The notes beneath the pieces are model-generated. The model searched no databases. It had not been told where the DNA came from and saw nothing but the letters and a program-made list of their open reading frames with translations. From Solen grandis (Eukaryota > Mollusca > Bivalvia > Adapedonta > Solenidae): a stretch of DNA of 64,000 nucleotides. Location: contig CM037785.1 of the NCBI GenBank assembly GCA_021229015.1, positions 35,699,062-35,763,061 on the forward strand, written 5' to 3'. A program made the position numbers and the translations under genes. Positions 1 through 8,700 of the stretch are shown here, in pieces; the first letter of the stretch is position 1; every line of letters begins with the position of its first letter.

Positions 1-146
1 AATGGACTTTTTTTTGTAGGCGACCCGGGCCGACCTGGGCCCCACCGCGCCCCCCAGCCCCATTTCGCGCGACTCAGACCCCAATTTAGTACAGAGCCCT
101 AGGGACGGCCCACAACCCTCGCCGGCCCGGGCTCAAGGGGGGAGGG
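1..146 (+). repeat. Left terminal inverted repeat of the virus-like element
   Basis: Begins with AATGGAC and a T run, then a GC-rich stretch. It matches the reverse complement of 9758-9894 nearly throughout; the left copy has about 11 extra bases near position 30. The first base of the window is probably within a few bases of the true element end, because the right copy continues as ...GTCCATTCACC. Confidence 0.85.
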
Positions 147-168
147 GCAAAAAAGCGGGCGTCTGCTA

Positions 169-357
169 TTAGTCTGAGGTAGAGACCTGGGTTTTCTTAT
201 TCTCTCGGAGACGTTTTGCATTTTCCTCGTTAAGCCTCTCAAGCCTCTGAAGACCGGCATCGACCTTATTCTGCCGGTGCATTATAAAGATCACCATACT
301 TACTATGGTGACAGGGATAGATAGCTGGATCAAATCGATGATTGTCGGGGGACACAT
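169..357 (-). CDS. Small single-pass membrane protein, unknown function
   Basis: A 62-residue frame starting at the first ATG after an in-frame stop. Residues about 7-26 are hydrophobic (IIDLIQLSIPVTIVSMVIF), followed by a charged, helix-prone C-terminus rich in Lys, Arg, Asn and Glu. It is the last gene on the minus strand before the left TIR, 59 bases beyond the stop of the 207-residue membrane protein gene. Size and layout fit a small virion or holin-like membrane protein, but I recognise no family. It could be a chance frame; position and frame integrity favour a gene. Confidence 0.5.
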   Translation of the reverse strand: MCPPTIIDLIQLSIPVTIVSMVIFIMHRQNKVDAGLQRLERLNEENAKRLRENKKTQVSTSD

Positions 358-416
358 ACTCGCTGATCATTCTCCGTATATAGGTGGTGGGTCTGAGTCT
401 CTAACACAAACGCAGC

Positions 417-1040
417 TCAGGAGGAATTCAACTTTTTGGCGATTTCTGCGAGCGCTTCTTTGCGGCCTTCGTCTAGGAGTTTTTTTCGAAGCTCGTCCAT
501 GTTTACCGGAGATGGCGCCTGTTTGGCATAGGCCTCCCGTTTCAGGTCTTCAAACTTCTGGAGCTCATCTAGAACAAGCCTGTACTCGATGTCAGAAATG
601 TTACCGTCTGTCAGGGATCTGCTAACGATGTCGGAGATCGTATTCAGCTTTGCACGGGCAATCGTCTCAATGCGCCGATGCTTGAGGTACTTGCGGGAAA
701 GGCGCCGCCCAGCCACCTTGCCAATAACACAGAGACCCGCACAACCGAGAGACCCCAGTTCGAGCCCTACAGCGACCGGAATGGCTTCGACTGTCGAGAG
801 GAGGCAGACGCCACCGACTCCAAGTCCCGCCCCAGCGGTTGCCAAAGCAGCGTCAGTGCCATCTACAGCGTTCAACGCCCTTCTATATTTCTTGCATAGG
901 CCGGCCCTTTTTTCGGCTTCGCGCGTTAAATCGGCCTGAATGCGCGTTATTTGTTGAAGACGGTAAGCGTGACCATCGCCCTCAGTTGGCAGGGAGGGAT
1001 ACAGAGGCGGTGCCGTAGGTTGTTGTAGTTCATCCTTCAT
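417..1040 (-). CDS. Membrane protein with N-terminal late-domain motif cluster
   Basis: The ATG at 1040 gives 207 residues; the open frame continues upstream to a TTG at 1076, which I do not use. The N-terminus carries PTAPPLYPSL (residues 8-17), which contains PTAP, PPxY and YPxL motifs overlapping one another. Residues about 25-55 are helical and charged, about 64-111 hold two Gly/Ala-rich hydrophobic segments (probable hairpin in the membrane), and about 125-207 form a charged helical tail containing SDIEYRLVLDELQKFEDL. It starts 20 bases after the stop of the tail-fibre-like gene on the same strand. PTAP, PPxY and YPxL are the classical ESCRT-recruiting motifs of enveloped viruses; their function here is inferred only. 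Confidence 0.7.
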   Translation of the reverse strand: MKDELQQPTAPPLYPSLPTEGDGHAYRLQQITRIQADLTREAEKRAGLCKKYRRALNAVDGTDAALATAGAGLGVGGVCLLSTVEAIPVAVGLELGSLGCAGLCVIGKVAGRRLSRKYLKHRRIETIARAKLNTISDIVSRSLTDGNISDIEYRLVLDELQKFEDLKREAYAKQAPSPVNMDELRKKLLDEGRKEALAEIAKKLNSS

Positions 1041-1059
1041 ATTCGTATAATATATGTTG

Positions 1060-1839
1060 TTACCTCTCCAGTTCAATTAGGATTGCGACCACACCGGAAG
1101 CGTGGGACCTACTCGTGTCACGCGTCTGAAAGTTGATAATATCGCCTTTCTCAACTTGCAGAGGCGGTAGGAAGGTCTTGGAAGCGACATAAGAGTGCTG
1201 GACCTTAGTGATATCATAGCCTTGTTGAAATTGTCCATTTAAGGTGACACCTACAGACACTTGATCCTCCGACTGTCCATTACGCTCGGCCGCGGACAGA
1301 GACATTGAAATGATCTTGCCTTTTTTCATCATGACGTAGCCCACTTTGCCCTGAGACGGACCCTCCGAGTTGGAGCCGAACGACCATTCGAACTCCCCAC
1401 CAACCAAAGGTCCGCGCTCCTCGGCCACTAGAGTTATTACGGAGTCAGGAATTTGGATTAGACTGAGCCTTGCATCGACGTACAATTTGTTTACGGCATC
1501 ATTAGAGCGCTGAGGAATCTGTACATTTATGATCCGGTGGCCTCCAAGGTCAAGGTCGTCTTCCATGGGCGTTTCACCATTTTTCCTCACGACTTCGCCC
1601 TTAAAATGGTCCCACGCTGCCTGGACCATTTTCGCAGAAACGCCGTCAGTAGGCCCTGCGACGTCACCGACGTTCATTAGCCGACCTCCTTCTAAGTCTA
1701 CATTTCCATCATCCGTCTTTTTAAGATACTGCGATAGATCGGGAGGTGCGGACCGTCGCGAAGCGACTGCATCGACGTAAGCCCGAGTAGCGTAATTACC
1801 CTCAGAGGATTTATACCCACGCCCACCAAAGATACTCAT
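1060..1839 (-). CDS. Tail-fibre-like / receptor-binding-type protein
   Basis: 259 residues from an ATG whose last two bases overlap the stop of the upstream gene (ATGA). It contains spaced copies of the short motif typical of phage and virus fibre proteins: NYATRAYVDA (15-24), a degenerate GGRLMNVGDVAGPTDGVSAK (51-70) and GGHRIINV...NDAVNKLYVDA (99-123). The remainder (about 125-259) is beta-rich with many Gly, Ser and Val, like a globular fibre tip. In phages such KYVD repeats precede trimeric shafts. Together with the adjacent capsid-like gene this suggests a virion appendage. I cannot tell whether it binds host cells; the family is inferred from motif spacing. Confidence 0.65.
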   Translation of the reverse strand: MSIFGGRGYKSSEGNYATRAYVDAVASRRSAPPDLSQYLKKTDDGNVDLEGGRLMNVGDVAGPTDGVSAKMVQAAWDHFKGEVVRKNGETPMEDDLDLGGHRIINVQIPQRSNDAVNKLYVDARLSLIQIPDSVITLVAEERGPLVGGEFEWSFGSNSEGPSQGKVGYVMMKKGKIISMSLSAAERNGQSEDQVSVGVTLNGQFQQGYDITKVQHSYVASKTFLPPLQVEKGDIINFQTRDTSRSHASGVVAILIELER

Positions 1840-2495
1840 TTCACCTCAAGGTCGACAGTCACTGGTAAACCGTGGTTGTTTATAATGTTACCACGCTCGT
1901 CTCTAACTGAGAGAGAAAGCTCTGAGATGGTACCCTGTCTCAGGAGTTTGAACTCGGGATTGGGGAATACTGACGTTTTGATCTCCCCGTATGCCCAGCC
2001 CCCAACGGCGACAACAGCGAGCAGACTACTGGGGGCGCCGTTCAGGGCGTTCTCGGTAGTGTTAAGCTGCTCCAGATGAATGAACAACAACCTGTTCGGA
2101 CTGAAATTTGCCGGACGCCGCCCACGCACACCCCACCCTACTCTGAACGGCATTTGGGTCTGGTCGAAGCCAAGAAGCTGCTGCAACCCCTCCGTGAAAT
2201 TTACTTCCCCCTCAGTAGATTGGACATCGAGGAGTCCGGTTGTCTCGTCCAGCGTTACGGTTAGGTCCTTTAACGAGGAGCTGAGATACGAACGTAGCTG
2301 CTGAAGAGTCCAAAGTCCGGGACGAACTACACTTCTCACCCCGTTGGACGAGATGACCTCGTTCTTTGTGACATTGAACCAGCCAACCGTGTATGTGATG
2401 GACCGCAGCCCGACTCTGAGACATCCGTCTCTATTGTCGATTGGCTTTTGGAGGTAGGTGGGGCCTGTAGTTATATCAGTAATCGTCTGAAACAT
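1836..2495 (-). CDS. Capsid-like beta-rich (candidate jelly-roll) structural protein
   Basis: 219 residues from the ATG at 2495. The sequence is rich in alternating beta-strand patterns: VGLRSITYTVGWFNV (28-42), then a segment with LTVTLDETTGLLDV (78-91), a Pro/Arg stretch, LLFIHLEQLNTTENALNG (136-153), and a C-terminal ISELSLSVRDERGNIINN (190-207). The plan resembles small capsid or penton proteins found next to integrase genes in cnidarian and mollusc repeats, but that is recollection, not a computed match. At 219 residues it would fit one jelly-roll, so it is more likely a minor capsid/penton protein than the double jelly-roll major capsid. It overlaps the fibre-like gene by 4 bases and lies divergent to the 443-residue gene. 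Confidence 0.55.
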   Translation of the reverse strand: MFQTITDITTGPTYLQKPIDNRDGCLRVGLRSITYTVGWFNVTKNEVISSNGVRSVVRPGLWTLQQLRSYLSSSLKDLTVTLDETTGLLDVQSTEGEVNFTEGLQQLLGFDQTQMPFRVGWGVRGRRPANFSPNRLLFIHLEQLNTTENALNGAPSSLLAVVAVGGWAYGEIKTSVFPNPEFKLLRQGTISELSLSVRDERGNIINNHGLPVTVDLEVK

Positions 2496-2634
2496 CTTGC
2501 AATATTCCGATGGAGGTATTTACGTTCAATAGCGGTGCGAAGTATAAGGCCGGGGGTATCAGCGGAGCCTAACCGCCAACAACTTGTCCACGATACAGAT
2601 CGTAGCCGCCCCCGGCAAGGTCTTCTCTGCGAAA
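2496..2634. promoter_or_regulatory. Divergent intergenic promoter region
   Basis: The 139 bases separate the minus-strand structural operon-like cluster from the plus-strand structural gene, so transcription in both directions must start here or nearby. A TATA-like TATAAG occurs at 2543-2548 on the plus strand, about 90 bases before the ATG at 2635. No clear TATA is seen for the minus direction. Confidence 0.4.
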
Positions 2635-3966
2635 ATGCCCGACATCTGGCGCCAGTACCGTCTACCCAGGGTCAAAACAGATGCCACAGTTCAAGCTTGG
2701 ACTAAAAGCCCGATGCAGTTCTGGCAGAACCAGGTCAACTTTGCAGTCTGGTGCGCAACTTCCGGTTCGGGAGTTTCATTTAATGACCACCTGAATGGGC
2801 CGGCGGGGCACAAGACTCTGCTCATTCAATCTGTATACCTCTTTCACGTCTACTACACCATAAGACGCATTCTGACGGAAATGAAATGCGCCCTCCCACA
2901 GGACGCGTCCTGGGACCCCCTAAACAATACATACGACCGGAGAGCGTATGAACGGCTTTGCCAGGAATTCGGGGTCGATCCCCAGACAGACTGGCGTCAG
3001 AAAGAGTATCCGAACAGCCGCGGCCTGGGGGACGTTCACACCAGGGGGCACGTTGCGTGGACCCAGACAGACTTCCGGCACGACAATCAGGCAAAACACA
3101 TCGCCAGCCAAAACGCCGGAAACTTAGACCCCGAACACATGACATTCGGCTCGGAGGTCTCTGGAGGCCGTCATTGTGGGGTTTCATCGTGCGACTGGCT
3201 ACCGCCTAAAAAGGCCCACATCGAGTTCATCGAGCAAGATCCCGGCGTTGACGGCTCTTGGAGCACGTTCGTGCTTGACAGCTCGAAAGGCTTCACCCAA
3301 GCCGGCATGGAGCGAATCAACGACTCAATCCGGACATACGTGTGGGCTCTGCTCGGTGCCCAGGCACAAACCAAGTCCAGGATCATCGACAAGGCATCGG
3401 GCGGCTTCGAGGCTCAAAAGCAGTTCCTAGCCCTAATGGAGGATGCGATCAACTCTCCGGTTGACATCCAGGCCTCTATTACCCGTTACCAAAGCGTTCT
3501 GCAGTACGCCGGGAGTGAGCTTAACATGGTCTTTGGGACAGGATTGTACATGGCTCCAAGCGACATGCTTCTTAATATAAATCCAGGCATCGCGGGCTAC
3601 AACAACAAAATTCAGAGGGCTCCGGCCGGCCTCCCCATCGGCACGGTTCAAAGCAACTCTGCTCCAGTTCAGGGGCATGGCAGCTTCGATGATGGTAAAA
3701 TCGCGGGCAACAAAATTCAGAAGGCTCCGGCCCCCATCGGCACAGTTCAAAGCAACTCTACTCCAGTTCAGGGGCTGCAGCATGGCAGCTTCGATGATGG
3801 TAAAATCGCGGGGCCTCCGCGGGCGGACCCACCGACTCATAAGGGAATATCAACCCTGCCCGCTGCAAACGCAGCAGCTGCGCGGGCACACTCCGACGAG
3901 AAAAAGGCTCTGGTTGTGGATGGAATTGCGGTCGGGCTAGTGGCCCTTTGGCTAGCGCTTCGCTAG
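2635..3966 (+). CDS. Putative major structural protein with C-terminal membrane anchor
   Basis: The first ATG is at 2635 (443 residues); the frame is open upstream to a TTG at 2584. The N-terminal region has aromatic-rich stretches such as FWQNQVNFAVWCATSGSGVS (29-48 of this start) and a central FTQAGMERINDSIRTYVWAL. Residues about 325-395 are a Pro/Gly/Ser linker made of two 35-residue repeats, and the protein ends in a hydrophobic segment (about 425-442) finishing LWLALR. It is the largest structural-type gene, next to the capsid-like and fibre-like genes, so a virion role is likely. I do not recognise a catalytic motif. The 3' end overlaps the convergent coiled-coil gene by 15 bases. Confidence 0.6.
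   Translation: MPDIWRQYRLPRVKTDATVQAWTKSPMQFWQNQVNFAVWCATSGSGVSFNDHLNGPAGHKTLLIQSVYLFHVYYTIRRILTEMKCALPQDASWDPLNNTYDRRAYERLCQEFGVDPQTDWRQKEYPNSRGLGDVHTRGHVAWTQTDFRHDNQAKHIASQNAGNLDPEHMTFGSEVSGGRHCGVSSCDWLPPKKAHIEFIEQDPGVDGSWSTFVLDSSKGFTQAGMERINDSIRTYVWALLGAQAQTKSRIIDKASGGFEAQKQFLALMEDAINSPVDIQASITRYQSVLQYAGSELNMVFGTGLYMAPSDMLLNINPGIAGYNNKIQRAPAGLPIGTVQSNSAPVQGHGSFDDGKIAGNKIQKAPAPIGTVQSNSTPVQGLQHGSFDDGKIAGPPRADPPTHKGISTLPAANAAAARAHSDEKKALVVDGIAVGLVALWLALR
3604..3812 (+). repeat. In-frame 105-bp tandem duplication within the structural gene
   Basis: Units 3604-3708 and 3709-3812 each begin AACAAAATTCAG and end near GGTAAAATCGCGGG. They keep the reading frame and encode NKIQ...PIGTVQSNS...GSFDDGKIAG twice. 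The second copy has a Leu-Gln insertion and lost a Gly-Leu. Confidence 0.9.
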
Positions 3967-4845
3967 CCACTCGCGGGTTGCGACTAGTAACAGGCCTCCA
4001 ACAGCAATGACCAACGCCCAAGTGTGCTCGGCAAGCCATCCAACTGCCTTGCCGGCGGTCGACAGCAACCACGAAACCACGCTGCCTATGATGCCGGGGA
4101 TGGCGGCCGCGACCTTACCCGCAAGCTTACCAAGAAGGGTGGTGAGAGCTTTCAGCTGCTTTTTCACCCATTCTTTTACCCCACCCTTATCAGTTGGCGC
4201 AGGGGGAGTGGCCCTGCCGGCACCGCCTCCTGTTAGTGCTAGGACGAGCGTGCTGATGTTCATCCCGATCGCTGTGAGGATGGACACGACGCAGATCCCC
4301 TGCTCTCGAAAGAGAGTCTTGATCCGTTCAGCCAGCGTGGCGTCTTCATGCATCATTCGCCGCAGGGTGTCCCGAACTCGGCTGATCTGCGATCTGAGAG
4401 CTTCTCGGTTGAACGAAGCCGCCTCGAGCCTAGCCGTCCGCTCGTCATTAAGATCAGCGATGCGCTGTCTGATCTCCCGCTGCAGCTGCTCGTCTTCTGT
4501 TTCTCCCAGTTTTCTTTTTTCCCGTTCAATGTGTCTGTCGAGCTCAGAGAGCCTTGCCAGGTTATTAACAAGCTCACCGCGCTGGGTTTGCATAGCCTTA
4601 TCGAGTCCTCGGAGTTCCCGGTACCGCATTACTAACTCGGACCTGTCCAAGTCCGATGTACTCAGTGGTGAGTCGTTGATCGTTTTCAACGCGGTCTCCT
4701 CCGCGTCTGTCAGGGCGTGGGTTGCTCTGTCGACTGTGGCTTCAGCGTGTTGGAGGTTGATCACGCTCTTGGAATGTCTCCATGGATCAGAAGCTGACGA
4801 GACTCTACTACAGCCCAAGGGGCTACTGGAAGGGGCTAGCGGCAA
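3952..4845 (-). CDS. Coiled-coil protein with C-terminal membrane segments
   Basis: An open frame of up to 297 residues. Residues about 68-180 are strongly heptad-like (LDRHIEREKRKLGETEDEQL and following) and predict a long coiled coil. Hydrophobic segments follow at about 185-205, 245-263 (IPGIIGSVVSWLLSTAGK) and 276-290. The upstream part lacks any in-frame ATG: the frame opens at a TTG (4845) and the first Met is at residue 73. The true start is therefore uncertain (non-AUG, spliced leader exon, or mutated start). The 5' part overlaps the divergent integrase gene by up to 64 bases, and the 3' end overlaps the structural gene. Coiled coil plus hydrophobic C-terminus is reminiscent of membrane-remodelling virion proteins, but no function can be assigned. 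Confidence 0.6.
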   Translation of the reverse strand: MPLAPSSSPLGCSRVSSASDPWRHSKSVINLQHAEATVDRATHALTDAEETALKTINDSPLSTSDLDRSELVMRYRELRGLDKAMQTQRGELVNNLARLSELDRHIEREKRKLGETEDEQLQREIRQRIADLNDERTARLEAASFNREALRSQISRVRDTLRRMMHEDATLAERIKTLFREQGICVVSILTAIGMNISTLVLALTGGGAGRATPPAPTDKGGVKEWVKKQLKALTTLLGKLAGKVAAAIPGIIGSVVSWLLSTAGKAVGWLAEHTWALVIAVGGLLLVATREWLAKR

Positions 4846-5780
4846 TTAAAAAACTGGCGGCCGCGGCTAAGGTTTCTGAGACTAAGGCTAAGGACTTCCT
4901 CAAAAAGCAGGCCATCTGGCAAATCTACCTCCCAGCTCCGCGCCATATACCCAGGCCCCACTTTGCCGTTTCGACGCCGAACGAAGTGCACCAGGCCGAT
5001 CTCTTATTTCTACCACATGACACGGTTCGTCGGCGCACATACAAGTATTCCCTGACTGTTGTCGATGTGGCTAGCAGGTTCAAAGCCGCCGAACCGCTTA
5101 CGACGAAAGAGGCTAAAGAGGTCGCCGCTGCTCTCGAGCGGATTTACAAGCGGGGTCCGCTGCGATGGCCGAAACTGCTGCAAGTTGATCCTGGACGCGA
5201 GTTCATGGGCGCAGTCAGTCAGCTCCTGGCGAAGCACGGGGTCGAGGTCAGGCGCGGCCGTGTGGATATCCACCGTGATCAGGGAATCGTAGAGCGGTTC
5301 AACCGGTCACTTGCTGAACGACTGTTCGGGCACCAGTATGCAGTCGAAATGCGGCTGCCACAAGGCCAGCGGTCGTCTGAATGGGTTGGCAGGCTGCCCG
5401 CGGTTGTGGCTGCGATGAATGGAGAAGTGACTCGGCTTACCGGTAGAAGGCCGGTTGACGCCATCAAGGTCAAATCCGTGACACAAAAGCCCTCCTCGGT
5501 TGTACCCGGCCGTTCGGTTGGTCTCAAGGAGCAAAAGCTCCCCTCCGGTGTCGGTGTTCGCTACCTCTACCAGGCCGGCGAACTGGAGGGTGGCCGCCGG
5601 CGGGCCACTGACCCTGTGTGGTCCCTCGGCGTGTATCATCTCGGGCGGTCTGTCACCAAGCCCGACGAGCCCGTGGTTTACTATCTCCAGGATGGACCAG
5701 AGCGCGGGTTCGTCCGCGAGGAACTACTCATAGTGCCATCCGACACACGACTGCCGCCGGATGGGGTTCTTACGCGGTAA
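4782..5780 (+). CDS. DDE integrase (retrovirus/Polinton-type)
   Basis: 332 residues from ATG 4782. An N-terminal helical region (about 1-50, YYSPRGYWKGLAAIKKL) is followed by the catalytic core with HQAD (D73), LLQVDPGREF (D136) and GIVERFNRSLAERLF (E171). The 34 residues between the second D and the E give the classical D,D-35-E spacing. The C-terminal about 90 residues are basic and beta-rich, as in DNA-binding SH3 or chromo-like domains of Ginger/Polinton integrases. It would cut and join element ends to host DNA in the nucleus. No reverse transcriptase occurs nearby, so this is not a retroelement. It overlaps the polymerase gene tail to tail by 11 bases. Confidence 0.92.
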   Translation: MDQKLTRLYYSPRGYWKGLAAIKKLAAAAKVSETKAKDFLKKQAIWQIYLPAPRHIPRPHFAVSTPNEVHQADLLFLPHDTVRRRTYKYSLTVVDVASRFKAAEPLTTKEAKEVAAALERIYKRGPLRWPKLLQVDPGREFMGAVSQLLAKHGVEVRRGRVDIHRDQGIVERFNRSLAERLFGHQYAVEMRLPQGQRSSEWVGRLPAVVAAMNGEVTRLTGRRPVDAIKVKSVTQKPSSVVPGRSVGLKEQKLPSGVGVRYLYQAGELEGGRRRATDPVWSLGVYHLGRSVTKPDEPVVYYLQDGPERGFVREELLIVPSDTRLPPDGVLTR

Positions 5781-8700
5781 GAGCTGCGCCGCCTCTTTTT
5801 CGATTGCACTCGAGACAGGTCAGGCGGACATTGTCATGGGTGTGGCCTCTGGAGTTGTCCAGCCGGTCCACACTGAACTGCTGTGTGTCTTTCGGGGCAT
5901 AAGCCCAGAGCAGCTCGATGTTGCATGCTGCACAACGGTTGCTTTGGGTCTCTTTGAGCTGCAGGATGTGGTCGACCTTGAGGTTGAATCCCATCCGGCC
6001 CTCCTGGCGCTTATAAGCCACGAGCTTCCTTTGGATCGCCTTGCGGAGTTGCTGCTCGGTGAGTTGCCTTACCTCGGAACCCTCCTCCGGGGGACAGACT
6101 ACTCGTTCGAGTTGGTGCATGTACTCTACTCGGGATACAGCAAGGTAGGCCAGATTGGACCACTGTAGGTAGTCGTCAATGATCCATACTTTCTGGGGGC
6201 TGTGGATTGTTAGGCCCTGGGAGGAGTGGACTGTGATGGAATACCCCAGACGCCAGTCACCTGTCTGTATAGCAGTCTCTACTACGTCGATTGGAACGTC
6301 CACGATGTCGTTGAGAACAAGCTCTTCTGTCCGGAGAGTACCCGGGACCATCACCTGAATATTCTGCCTTCGGGTGTCTATCGGGTGGTAGAGAAGAGGG
6401 ACGGCAACATCTGGGAAGTGCTCCTTGTGCTTTTGGAGTAGAAGCCTCTGGGCTCTGTCGCGAACCTTTTGTCTCGAGGTCAGAATGAGATCGCCTGGCT
6501 TCCACGCGTCCACAAACCGATCCCATCCAAGACATCTGGGCAACGCCCTCCGCATCTCTCGGCACTGGACTTTGTCGGGTTGGAGACGGATTTTTCTTTT
6601 CAGGTCCCTGAGTGCGGTGTCCTTCGCTCTGTGGTCGACCTCAACCTCCTCATAGTGGTCCGCCTTCTGCCGCAGCCAGTCGTGCGGCATCTCTCCCGCG
6701 ATTGGCGGTGGCTGTCCCTGGTCACCACAGCAGACGACCTGGACGCCTTTTTGGTCGAGCCAGTCGAGAAAGGTCTCGAGGATAGGCCGGGGTACGGTAC
6801 AGACCTCGTCCCAGATAATCACCCTCGGGATGAACTTCTGCCCCATCCTATCTTGGGTCCACTCCGTTTGTCCGCTCCAGCGGAAGAAGCTGTGGTAGGT
6901 TTGAGCCTTTACATCCCGGGTCCGCATCTCTTTGGCCAGACGATGGGTCGGAGTGAAGACCAAGGGGTGTCTTGATCGGAAGAGCTCGATGGCTCGAGTG
7001 GTCTTGCCGGAGCCTCCACCGCCGTTGAGGTAGCTAAGCTTATACCTTGATAGTGGATCATCATGCCTTGGTGCCGTGGATGGGGCGATGTCCTTTTCTT
7101 GTTTCTTGTATTCAGGCAGAGGGAGGTACGCGGCGTGCTCCATTGGCATGTACAGTTCCTCGCCCTTGTCCCTCCACTGAGCTGGGGCAACCTCCATCGG
7201 TGTCCTAAGCACTGGAGTATCGTGGCATAGGTGGCAGGTGGTACAATACCCCTTTGGATGCTGGTCATATGGTGCGTAGGCATCGACTCCCTGTAGCTTA
7301 TGCAACGCCGTTTTCTGGATGTAGATGGAGTCAGTTGCCACTCGGACAGCCTCGTCGGGCGTGAACCGGCGAAGCATCTCTAGGAGGTTGATGTGGGCAT
7401 ATGCCAGCATGCTGGCCCTCAGGTGGGCGTACTGCGGCTGGGTGCCGTCGTAGTAGGTGAGGACGTGGCCCAGCGGGCACCTTTGTGGGGCCCCGACCAG
7501 CGTGCCGCTTTGGCGGGTATCGCGGACCAGGAAGTCGAGCTCTCCGGGGTCGGTTACGAGCCTCCGGGTGAGGCGCTTTCCGTCGGCCTTGCTGCCCTGG
7601 GTAAACTTACCGATAATGATGCGGCCCTGGTTTCGGTCTTCTGGGAGCCAGACCTCCGTTTGCTTCTCGAATGCGATGATAGCCTCTCGGACCTTAAGAG
7701 AATTCAACAGGCCACTTTCCACAAGGTAGGCCAACAGGGACGTCGGGGCCCAACCGTTCTCTGTGAAATGCTTCCCAAACCAGGCAGGGATGACAGGGTG
7801 TACTTTTGGCGCGAACTCCCACTCCTGGACCTCGGCGAAGCCTGTACCAATATCTTCCGGGAGTGCGCCGTTGATGGCTACGCGGGCCATGCGGTGGCTG
7901 GGATGCCCGAACCTTTGGAAGTAAGGCCTGGCCTCACCTTGCCCCTGGAAGCTGGCAGGGTAGCAGGCCTTCATATCAATGCTAACAATTTCCCTGGTAT
8001 CGTAGTCCATCGAGTTCCACAGCCCGCCGTGTCCGTGCTCTACACAAGCCTTTTGGATGTCGTCGAGGAAGCTGGCTGGGGTTGGCTTCCAGCCGTTTCG
8101 CTCCTTGGCCTTTATGCTGGCTGCGTGGTTCTCTCTGAAAGCCCTATCTGCCAGGTCCTCATCTCCCAAGAATCTACATACATCCTGCAGTCTTTGGTGG
8201 GCCTCCTGAGTCCGGTAGGTGCGGCCATCCTGGAGCACGAACTGATCAACACTGAGCCGGTTGTCTTGGCTGCCTCCGAGCAGCCAGACGGCTACCGGGT
8301 CACCATGGGTTGCTTCCTGGATGGCCTGCCAGACGTCGCCCCCGTATATGTGGACCTCTCGGGCTTGGGGAAAGTGGAGGTCTTTTGACCAAGCATGGCC
8401 GTTGTGGACGATGAGTTCTATGGACCGGTGACCACCATTTCCACCCCTACCATACTTCCCACTGTTGAAGATATCCTCATTGGCGATGTCCCGCAGAACG
8501 ATCGCTCGCTTGAGGATCGTTTCCAATTTAGCCACATCGTCGACCGTAGCACCCCTCTCGTGAACTTTCCGCTCCCACTCCTGAATTTTCTGGCGCCTTG
8601 TGGGGGTCAGTCCTTGGCCCCTTAGGGCGCCCTCAAAGTGCTCTACGACTCTCTGGGCAACGCAGTTGAGGTCGCCATCTTTCATCGGAGCTATATTGGC

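Noticed and set aside
305..939. Plus-strand frames at 305-625 and 589-939
   Set aside because: Opposite the membrane-protein genes; composition is Arg/Pro/Ser-rich shadow sequence without motifs.
4782..5780. Integrase as evidence of a retrovirus or LTR retrotransposon
   Set aside because: No reverse transcriptase, RNase H, gag or LTR; termini are inverted repeats and a DNA polymerase is encoded.
7393..8388. 331-codon open frame on the plus strand
   Set aside because: It is antisense to the middle of the polymerase fusion, in GC-rich DNA where shadow frames are long; no domain and no supporting neighbours.
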